Positions 29,271-35,842 of a stretch of DNA of 41,020 nt are shown here, one piece after another. Origin of the DNA: DATKMS01 sp041497995 (GTDB lineage Bacteria; Desulfobacterota; Binatia; HRBIN30); assembly GCA_041497995.1 (NCBI GenBank), contig JBGQHM010000010.1, positions 1-41,020 of the forward strand. Direction: 5' to 3'. The first letter of the stretch is position 1, and each line of letters begins with the position of its first letter. Under the pieces are notes generated by a model. The model was not told the DNA's origin and made no database searches. It worked only from the letters and a program-made list of their open reading frames with translations. The position numbers were made by a program, and so were the translations under genes.

Positions 29271-29956
29271 CCGGCGTGGTCGTCGCCATCGACGGCCCGG
29301 CCGGGGCCGGGAAGAGCACGGTGAGCCGTCGCCTTGCGGAAGCACTCGGCTACCGCTACGTAGATACAGGCGCCATGTACCGTATCATCGGTGTTCTGGC
29401 AGCCGAACAGCACCTTGATTTCTCCGACACTGCCGCACTCGCCGCACTCTGTGACGCGACGACCATCGAGTTCGTCGAACGTGACGGACGCATCCGCACC
29501 GTTGGGAACGGACGCGATCTGTCCGACCCGATCCGCACCACCGAGGCGGCGCAGCTGGCATCCAAGGTCTCGGCGGTGCCGGTGGTGCGCGAACGTTTGG
29601 TGGCCAAGCAACGGGAAATGGGTGCGGGCGGTGGCGTGGTGATGGAAGGGCGTGACATCGGTACGGTGGTATTTCCTGACGCCGCGGTGAAAGTATTTCT
29701 TGACGCCGCACCGCGCGAGAGGGCACGGCGGCGTGCGAGCGAGTCACCCGACGGTGCAACGCCGGCGGCAATCGAGCGCATGGCAGAGGAGATCAGCGAG
29801 CGCGACGCACGCGATCGCGGTCGCGCTCATTCACCGCTGCGGCCGGCCGCGGATGCCATCGTGATGGACACGACACACAACAGCATTGACCACGTCGTAC
29901 GCGAGTTGCGTGCGTTGGTTGCGACGCGTGCAACGGCCCTTGCAAGCCAGGGCTAG
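29267..29956 (+). CDS. cmk: Cytidylate kinase
   Basis: A 229-residue nucleotide kinase that phosphorylates CMP and dCMP with ATP. It begins with the P-loop DGPAGAGKST (residues 9-18), followed by the YRYVDTGAMYRIIG substrate motif, DIGTVVFPDAAVKVFLDA and the Arg-rich lid (ARRRASE). GTG 29267 overlaps the aroA stop (GTGA), has GAGGAG about eight bases upstream, and gives the normal family length. The aroA-cmk-rpsA order is common in proteobacteria. Confidence 0.95.
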   Translation: MTGVVVAIDGPAGAGKSTVSRRLAEALGYRYVDTGAMYRIIGVLAAEQHLDFSDTAALAALCDATTIEFVERDGRIRTVGNGRDLSDPIRTTEAAQLASKVSAVPVVRERLVAKQREMGAGGGVVMEGRDIGTVVFPDAAVKVFLDAAPRERARRRASESPDGATPAAIERMAEEISERDARDRGRAHSPLRPAADAIVMDTTHNSIDHVVRELRALVATRATALASQG

Positions 29957-30002
29957 TGGCGATATGAGAAACGCGAGCTCATCCCCAGGGGGTACAATCC
30001 AA

Positions 30003-31739
30003 ATGGATCAACCACGAAACGCTGCCACTGCGGGCGGCGACAATGACTTTGGCGCGCTCTTCGAGCAAAGCATGAAAGCGGTGCGCCCAGGTGAAGTCGT
30101 CCGCGGCCGCGTGGTGCACGTCTCACGGGACTTCGTCACCGTGGACATCGGCTTCAAGTCCGAAGGACAGATTCCGATCCAGGAGTTCGTCGACCGCGAC
30201 GGCAACGTCGAAGTGCAGGACGGCGACGACATCGACGTCTACTTCGACGGCACCGACAGCGAGCATGGCGGCGTGGTGTTGTCACGCGCGAAGGCCGAGC
30301 AGTTCAAAGTGTGGCGCGACATCGAAGAGGCGTTTCAGCGCGACGGAGCGATCGAGGGCACCGTCACCGGCAAGGTCAAAGGTGGACTAAAAGTAGACGT
30401 CGGCGTCGCCGCGTTTCTCCCCGGCTCGCACGCCGACCTACGGCCGGCGCGCAACCTGGACCGCTACATCGGCCAGCGCTACCGCTTCGCCATCCTCAAG
30501 TTCAACCGCGCCCGCGGCAACGTTGTGGTGTCACGCCGGGCGGTGCTCGAACGCGAACGCGAGCAGCTGAAGGAAGAAACGATGAAGGTCCTCGAGGAAG
30601 GCGTGATCCTCGAAGGCATCGTGAAGAACATCACCGACTACGGCGCCTTCGTCGATCTCGGCGGCCTCGACGGCTTGCTGCACGTCACCGACATGTCGTG
30701 GGGCCGCATCGCGCGACCGTCCGATCTCATCCATGTCGGTGAACGCGTCAAGGTCGTCGTGCTCAAGTACGATCCGGAACGTGGCCGCGTGTCCCTCGGG
30801 ATGAAGCAGATCATGCCCGATCCGTGGAGCAACGTCGGCGACGGCTACCCGGTGGGTGCACGTGTGCACGGCAAGATCGTGAGCCTCGCTGACTACGGCG
30901 CGTTCGTCGAGCTGGAGCCGGGCATCGAAGGGCTCGTCCACATCTCGGAGATGTCGTGGACCAAGCGCGTCACCCACCCGTCGAAAGTGGTGGAGCCGGG
31001 GCAAGATGTCGAGGTGGTCGTGCTCGACGTCGACTCCAGCAACCGGCGCATCTCCCTCGGCCTCAAGCAGGCCGCACCCAATCCCTGGGAGATGGTGCGC
31101 ATCAACCACCCGGTGGGCAGCCATATCCACGGCGCCGTGAAGCACATCACCGACTTCGGCTTGTTCGTCGGCGTCGATGAAGGCATCGACGGTCTCGTGC
31201 ACATCTCCGACCTGCATTGGACCCGCAAGATCAAGCACCCCTCCGAGCTCCATAAGAAGGGTGACGAGATCGACGCGGTGGTGATCGGCATCGACGTCGA
31301 GAACGAACGGATCGCCCTCGGCGTGAAGCAGCTCGTCGAAGACCCGTGGGCGACGATCGCGCAGCGGTATCCGGTGGGTGGCCGCGCCAAGGGCACCGTG
31401 ACGACCGTGACCGACTTCGGCGTGTTCATCGAGCTGGAGGAAGGCATCGAAGGACTCGTTCACGTCTCGCAGCTGAGCAACGAGCGCGTCGAGAAACCGC
31501 AGGTCCTCTTCCAGCCGGGGCAGGTTGTGGAGGCCGAGGTCACGCACGTCGACCCGAAGGAGCGCAAAATCGGCCTCAGCATCAAGGCCCTGCGCCGCAC
31601 GGAAGAGCGCGAGGAGATGGAGTCGTACCTGCAGCGCGAGCGTGAGGGGGCCCGTTTCTCGTTCGAGGACATCTTGAGCGAGGAGCTCCGGCTCGACCGT
31701 GACGAGAAGGACCAAGCACCCAAGACCAAGACCGAGTGA
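30003..31739 (+). CDS. rpsA: 30S ribosomal protein bS1
   Basis: A 578-residue RNA-binding protein with six S1 (OB-fold) domains, the full Gram-negative number. They begin near GEVVRGRVVHVSRDFVTVDI, GTVTGKVKGGLKVDV, GIVKNITDYGAFVDL, GKIVSLADYGAFVEL, GAVKHITDFGLFVGV and GTVTTVTDFGVFIEL. It binds mRNA leaders and helps initiation on structured or weak ribosome sites. The frame overlaps cmk if read upstream; ATG 30003 is preferred (AGGGGG about 10 bases before), though ATG 29964 would add 13 residues. The Glu/Lys-rich C terminus is usual. ihfB follows ten bases after the stop, a conserved pair. Confidence 0.96.
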   Translation: MDQPRNAATAGGDNDFGALFEQSMKAVRPGEVVRGRVVHVSRDFVTVDIGFKSEGQIPIQEFVDRDGNVEVQDGDDIDVYFDGTDSEHGGVVLSRAKAEQFKVWRDIEEAFQRDGAIEGTVTGKVKGGLKVDVGVAAFLPGSHADLRPARNLDRYIGQRYRFAILKFNRARGNVVVSRRAVLEREREQLKEETMKVLEEGVILEGIVKNITDYGAFVDLGGLDGLLHVTDMSWGRIARPSDLIHVGERVKVVVLKYDPERGRVSLGMKQIMPDPWSNVGDGYPVGARVHGKIVSLADYGAFVELEPGIEGLVHISEMSWTKRVTHPSKVVEPGQDVEVVVLDVDSSNRRISLGLKQAAPNPWEMVRINHPVGSHIHGAVKHITDFGLFVGVDEGIDGLVHISDLHWTRKIKHPSELHKKGDEIDAVVIGIDVENERIALGVKQLVEDPWATIAQRYPVGGRAKGTVTTVTDFGVFIELEEGIEGLVHVSQLSNERVEKPQVLFQPGQVVEAEVTHVDPKERKIGLSIKALRRTEEREEMESYLQREREGARFSFEDILSEELRLDRDEKDQAPKTKTE

Positions 31740-31748
31740 GCGCCGCCC

Positions 31749-32069
31749 ATGACCAAGCACGATCTGATCGAGGAGGTTGCCCGGCTCTATCCGCGGTACT
31801 CGCGCCGTGACGCTGAGGTCATCGTCAACTCGGTGTTCGACAGCATGGCGGAAGCGTTGCATCAAGGGGAACGCATCGAGATCCGCGGATTTGGCAGCTT
31901 CGTCGTGAAACAGCGCCAGGCCCGCGAGGGACGCAATCCGAAGACCGGCCGCATCGTCTCCGTCCCCGCCAAGCGCGTTCCCTTCTTCAAGGTCGGCAAG
32001 GAGCTCAAGCTGCGCGTCGACGGCAAGCTGCCGGCGCCGGAGCTGGCAGAATCGACCTCCGGCGACTGA
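31749..32069 (+). CDS. ihfB: Integration host factor subunit beta / HU-like protein
   Basis: A 106-residue DNA-bending protein of the HU/IHF family. It shows the helical start (TKHDLIEEVARLYP), IRGFGSFVVKQRQAREGRNP and the beta arm with the intercalating proline in GRNPKTG. It is called IHF beta because it follows rpsA, as in many proteobacteria, and by the 'RGFGSF...R.GRNPKTG' pattern shared by both IHF and HU. The last about 15 residues (PAPELAESTSGD) form an acidic tail. No ihfA is in the window. Confidence 0.93.
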   Translation: MTKHDLIEEVARLYPRYSRRDAEVIVNSVFDSMAEALHQGERIEIRGFGSFVVKQRQAREGRNPKTGRIVSVPAKRVPFFKVGKELKLRVDGKLPAPELAESTSGD

Positions 32070-32079
32070 ACCCGCCGTC

Positions 32080-32565
32080 ATGCAGGTTCTCTGGGCTCCC
32101 TGGCGCATGGCCTACGTGGGCGGCCCGAAGGCCCCCGGCTGCATCTTCTGCAACGCCCTGACGACCCCGGATCTGCGCGCCAGTCTTGTCTTGGTGCAGC
32201 GCCCCGCCATGGTCATGCTCAATCGTTTTCCGTATGCGAGCGGCCATCTGATGGTCGCGCCGCAGCGGCACGTCGCGGATCTGAGTGCACTGCCGGCAGA
32301 CGAGTTTCAGTCACTCATGGCCGTCGTGCAGCGGGCCGCCACGTTGCTGGCCGACACGTATCACCCGGAGGGTATGAATATCGGTGTCAACCTCGGCGCT
32401 GCGGCCGGTGCCGGCGTGAAGGACCACCTGCACTGGCACATCGTGCCGCGCTGGAACGGCGACACCAACTTCATGCCGATGCTCGCCGAGGTGCGCGTGA
32501 TCCCCGAACATCTCGAAGCGTCCTTTGACCGTCTGCGGCCGATCTTTGCGTCGCTGGCGGAGTGA
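32080..32565 (+). CDS. HIT family hydrolase (AP4A phosphorylase-like)
   Basis: A 161-residue histidine triad protein. The nucleotide-binding triad is HLHWHIV (H116, H118, H120), and the N-terminal CIFC pair (C21, C24) with LWAPWRMAYV matches the branch annotated as HIT or ATP adenylyltransferase/AP4A phosphorylase-like. Proteins of this branch hydrolyse or phosphorolyse dinucleoside polyphosphates or other nucleotidyl compounds; the true substrate is not known. The start lies 10 bases after ihfB, so it ends the operon; the next gene has its own promoter. Confidence 0.92.
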   Translation: MQVLWAPWRMAYVGGPKAPGCIFCNALTTPDLRASLVLVQRPAMVMLNRFPYASGHLMVAPQRHVADLSALPADEFQSLMAVVQRAATLLADTYHPEGMNIGVNLGAAAGAGVKDHLHWHIVPRWNGDTNFMPMLAEVRVIPEHLEASFDRLRPIFASLAE

Positions 32566-32595
32566 AGGCGCCCGCGCGCCGTAGGTGAATGCCGG

Positions 32596-32624
32596 TTGCC
32601 CCGCGGGATCGATGCCCATATAAT
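32596..32624 (+). promoter_or_regulatory. Candidate sigma-70-type promoter of the AAA/VWA gene pair
   Basis: The -35 box TTGCCC (32596-32601, four of six matches) is followed by exactly 17 bases and a perfect -10 box TATAAT (32619-32624). Transcription would start near 32631, about 30 bases before the ATG at 32660. A perfect TATAAT is rare by chance in DNA this rich in G and C. Confidence 0.6.
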
Positions 32625-32659
32625 CCCGGTGCGGTTCAATCTTGGAAAGGTGGCCTTCT

Positions 32660-34057
32660 ATGCAGCGAGCCAGCACGCTCGGTGAACTCCGGCACAACGG
32701 ATACCAGCTCCTGACAGTTCGTGACGAGATGCGGCGCAACCTGCTGGCAAAGCTGGCGGCCGGCGAACGTATTCTCCCCGGCATCATCGGCTTCGACGAC
32801 ACTGTCGTACCGGAGATCGAGAACGCCATCCTCGCCGGGCATCACATCGTGTTCCTCGGCGAGCGCGGCCAGGCGAAGTCGCGCATCATCCGCGCGCTGA
32901 CCTCGCTGCTCGATCCGCTGGTGCCGGTGATCCGCGGCTGCGCGATCAACGACGATCCGCTGCAACCGATCTGCAAGCAGTGCCGCCGGCGCACCGAAGA
33001 AGAAGGCGACGCCCTCGCCATCGCCTGGATTGGCCCCGAACATCGCTACGGCGAGAAGCTGGCGACGCCGGACGTCTCGATCGCCGATCTGATCGGCGAG
33101 ATCGACCCCGTCAAGGTCGCCGAGGGACGCTACCTCGCCGATGAAGAGACGATTCACTACGGCATCGTGCCGCGCACCAACCGTGGGATCTTTGCCGTCA
33201 ACGAACTTCCGGACCTCACCGAGAAGGTACAGGTCGGCCTCTTCAACCTGATGGAAGAGAAGGACGTCCAGATCAAGGGGTACAAGATTCGGTTGCCGTT
33301 GGACATCGTCATCGTCGCCAGCGCCAACCCTGAAGACTACACCAGCCGCGGCCGTATCATCACGCCGTTGAAGGACCGCTTCGACGTACAAATCCGCACG
33401 CACTACCCGCGCACCGTGGCCGACGAGATCACCATCATGGAGCAAGAGTTGCCGTCGATGGAGCGCTTCGACCGCGTGTTGGGTGTGCCGCAGTTTATGA
33501 AAGAGGTCGTTGCCCAGCTCACCTTCGAGGCGCGCGCCTGCAACGAGATCAATCAGACATCGGGCGTCAGCGTGCGGGTGACCATCAACAACTACGAGAG
33601 TCTCATCAGCAACGCGGAGAAGCGCGCCGTGCGGCTCAGGGAGATCGAGATCGTCCCGCGCATCGCCGACCTGCACGCCCTGGGCGCCTCAACGACCGGC
33701 AAGATCGAGCTGGAGTACGCCGGCGAAGAAAAGTCCGGTGAAGAGCTCATCGACCGCCTGCTCAACCGCGCCGTGCTCAAGGTCTTCGACAAATGGCTCA
33801 AGGCCGACGCGCTCAAGGATGTGATCGACTATTTCGAGAAGGGTGGGGGCGTCGAGGTGTCCGACATGACGAAGGCGGAGGAGTACCTCGACGGCGTGAA
33901 GGCCATCCCCGGCCTGCGCGAAGGCATCCGCATCCTCGGCGGCGTCGAGAGCCCCGGCTTCATCGCCGCCGCCACGGAGTTCATCCTTGAAGGCCTGCAC
34001 CTGCATCAGAAGCTCAACAAGGACCGCGAAGGCGGCCGGTACACGTACCGTGCGTGA
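32660..34057 (+). CDS. MoxR/magnesium-chelatase-I-like AAA+ ATPase
   Basis: A 465-residue AAA+ ATPase of the group often annotated as magnesium chelatase or sigma-54-interacting protein. Walker A is GERGQAKS (67-74). The Walker B position reads IFAVNELPDL, with Asn in place of the usual Asp before Glu, which I believe is normal for this subgroup. SANPEDYTSRGRIITPLKDR supplies sensor 1 and the arginine-finger region. It has a helical C-terminal half. It is followed by a VWA protein gene, the usual partner, suggesting a MoxR-VWA type chaperone that matures or inserts cofactors into a target protein. No bacteriochlorophyll genes are nearby, so a true magnesium chelatase is unlikely. GAAAGG lies about 10 bases before ATG 32660. 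Confidence 0.92.
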   Translation: MQRASTLGELRHNGYQLLTVRDEMRRNLLAKLAAGERILPGIIGFDDTVVPEIENAILAGHHIVFLGERGQAKSRIIRALTSLLDPLVPVIRGCAINDDPLQPICKQCRRRTEEEGDALAIAWIGPEHRYGEKLATPDVSIADLIGEIDPVKVAEGRYLADEETIHYGIVPRTNRGIFAVNELPDLTEKVQVGLFNLMEEKDVQIKGYKIRLPLDIVIVASANPEDYTSRGRIITPLKDRFDVQIRTHYPRTVADEITIMEQELPSMERFDRVLGVPQFMKEVVAQLTFEARACNEINQTSGVSVRVTINNYESLISNAEKRAVRLREIEIVPRIADLHALGASTTGKIELEYAGEEKSGEELIDRLLNRAVLKVFDKWLKADALKDVIDYFEKGGGVEVSDMTKAEEYLDGVKAIPGLREGIRILGGVESPGFIAAATEFILEGLHLHQKLNKDREGGRYTYRA

Positions 34058-34073
34058 AGACGCGTGAAGAGAC

Positions 34074-34135
34074 GCTGATGGCGGATGGCTGAGGAGCCGT
34101 CCAGCCGTCCGTCCGACCATAAGCCATAAGCCATG
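34074..34135 (+). repeat. Weak palindrome made of ATGGC(TG/TT) quasi-repeats before the VWA gene
   Basis: GCTGATGGCGGATGGCTGA (34074-34092) on the left pairs imperfectly with ACCATAAGCCATAAGCCAT (34117-34135) on the right. The last ATG of the right arm is the start codon of the VWA gene. No ribosome binding site lies before that ATG. It is built like the other unit-made palindromes here but is weaker. Confidence 0.35.
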
Positions 34136-35725
34136 CTCACCCTCCGCTACACGCAGTGGGACGGGACCCAGCGGGTCCGGCTGAATGCTGAGCAGGTATT
34201 CGAGAAGCTCTCCGAGTATCTGTCGTACACCGACGATGTGCAGCAAGCCCTCGACTGGCTCATGCGTCAGGGCGCCGAGTGGGAGGGCATGCGGGTCATG
34301 GGCCTCGACGACTTCCTCGAGGAGGTGCGCAACCAGCTGCGCGAACGCTACCGCGAGTTCAATCTCAAGAACGCGCTCGATGAGAAGCGCCAGCGTCTTG
34401 AGGAGCTGCTCGATCTCGAGAAGGACACGCTCGACGAACGGCAGGCATCGAATCCGGCGCTAAAGGAGAAGCGGGAGTTCCTCGACCGCTTGCCGCACCG
34501 CCTGTCGGAGGCCCTGGAACGATTGAAGCAGTACGACTTCGAAGATGAACAGGCGCGCCAAGAGTTCGAGAACCTGCTCGACGAGTTGGAGAACATCAGC
34601 GGCCTCGAAGAGTTCCAGCGCCGCTACGGCGAGCTGTTTCATGGCCCACAATCGCTGGGCTATGACGAGGCGCTCGACGTCATGCGCGAGGTCGAGCGCC
34701 TCAAGCAGCTGGAGGACCAGCTGATGAGCGGCAACATCGAGCGCATCAGCCTCGACGAGCTGCGTGACCTGCTCGGACAGGAAGCCCTGCAGAATTTTCA
34801 GAACCTGCAACAGATGATGCTGCTGCTCGACAAGGCCGGCTATCTCACGACCAAGGGCGGGCGCACGCATTTGTCGCCGAAGGGCGTGCGCAAGATGGGC
34901 CAGCTCGCGCTGCGCGACATCTACCAAGGTCTATTGCGTGATCGGCCGGGCGGCCACCAGGCCGATCACCGCGGCATCCATGAGGTGCGGCCCGATGCCA
35001 CGCGACCATATCAGTACGGTGACCCGCTCAATCTCGACTTGGTCGGCACACTGAAGAAAGCGCTGGCGCGCAAGACCGGCACACCGCTCGAGCTGCGGCC
35101 GGACGACTTCGAGGTCTACGATACCGATTTCGCCACCAGCACGTCGACCGTGCTGCTGCTCGACATGAGCTGGTCCATGAGCTGGGAAGGCCGCTTCGCC
35201 GCCGCGAAGAAGGTGGCGATGGCAATGGAGAGCCTCATCCGCGCCCGCTACCCGCGCGACTACTTCTCCATCGTCGGCTTCTTCACCCGGGCCGTGGAGT
35301 TGAAGATAAAGGATCTCCCCGAGGCCAGCTGGAACATGGGCGACCCGTTCACCAATCTGCAGGACGGTCTGCGCCTGGCAACCGACCTGCTCGGCAAGCA
35401 CCCGAGCAACAATCAGCACATCATCGTCATTACCGACGGCCAGCCCACGGCGTACTTCTCGCGCGGCCGGCTGTACTGCGAGTGGCCCCTCTCCTTCGGC
35501 GGCATCAGCATGCGCGCCGCGCAGGAAACGCTGAAGGAGGTCGAGCGCGTCACCCGCAAGGGCATCACCATCAACACCTTCATGCTCGACGACAGCGCCA
35601 GCCTGCGCGCCTTCGTCGAACGCATGACGCGCATCAATAAAGGCCGCGCCCTCTACACCCGCCCGGATCATCTGGGCGAGTACCTGCTCGTCGACTACAT
35701 CGGCAAGAAGCGCAAGAAGGTGTGA
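34133..35725 (+). CDS. VWA domain protein, partner of the MoxR-like ATPase
   Basis: A 530-residue protein. Residues 1 to about 300 are helical and highly charged, with coiled-coil-like stretches (many Glu, Arg, Leu). The C-terminal von Willebrand A domain (about 335-530) has an intact metal-dependent adhesion site: D344-M-S346-W-S348, the Thr in DPFTNLQDGL and the Asp in VITDGQP. Such proteins act with a MoxR-type ATPase as chelatase-like or complex-maturing machines. Start at 34133 by similarity in length only; there is no clear ribosome site and the ATG sits at the edge of a palindromic element. A basic end (GKKRKKV) closes the protein. Confidence 0.9.
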   Translation: MLTLRYTQWDGTQRVRLNAEQVFEKLSEYLSYTDDVQQALDWLMRQGAEWEGMRVMGLDDFLEEVRNQLRERYREFNLKNALDEKRQRLEELLDLEKDTLDERQASNPALKEKREFLDRLPHRLSEALERLKQYDFEDEQARQEFENLLDELENISGLEEFQRRYGELFHGPQSLGYDEALDVMREVERLKQLEDQLMSGNIERISLDELRDLLGQEALQNFQNLQQMMLLLDKAGYLTTKGGRTHLSPKGVRKMGQLALRDIYQGLLRDRPGGHQADHRGIHEVRPDATRPYQYGDPLNLDLVGTLKKALARKTGTPLELRPDDFEVYDTDFATSTSTVLLLDMSWSMSWEGRFAAAKKVAMAMESLIRARYPRDYFSIVGFFTRAVELKIKDLPEASWNMGDPFTNLQDGLRLATDLLGKHPSNNQHIIVITDGQPTAYFSRGRLYCEWPLSFGGISMRAAQETLKEVERVTRKGITINTFMLDDSASLRAFVERMTRINKGRALYTRPDHLGEYLLVDYIGKKRKKV

Positions 35726-35739
35726 CGGTCTTCTCTTCT

Positions 35740-35775
35740 CCCTCTCCCCTTGGGAGAGGGTCGGGGTGAGGGCGA
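35740..35775 (+). repeat. Palindromic element after the VWA gene
   Basis: CCCTCTCCC (35740-35748) pairs perfectly with GGGAGAGGG (35752-35760) over a three-base loop, followed by TCGGGGTGAGGG. It resembles the widespread CCCTCTCCC/GGGAGAGGG intergenic repeats and is related in style to those at 6076 and 8690. Its position 15 bases after the stop could give some transcription termination, but it has no T-run. Confidence 0.7.
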
Positions 35776-35842
35776 TGTTCGTTTGACATATCCGCTCTCC
35801 GCGCCGTACTACGGCACATCCAGAGTTTTCAGGGGAGGCGCG

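Noticed and set aside
32660..35725. True magnesium chelatase (ChlI/ChlD or BchI/BchD)
   Set aside because: There is no ChlH/BchH or other chlorophyll gene in the window, and the domain order of the VWA protein lacks the ChlD AAA domain and Pro-rich acidic linker. The MoxR-VWA reading fits better.
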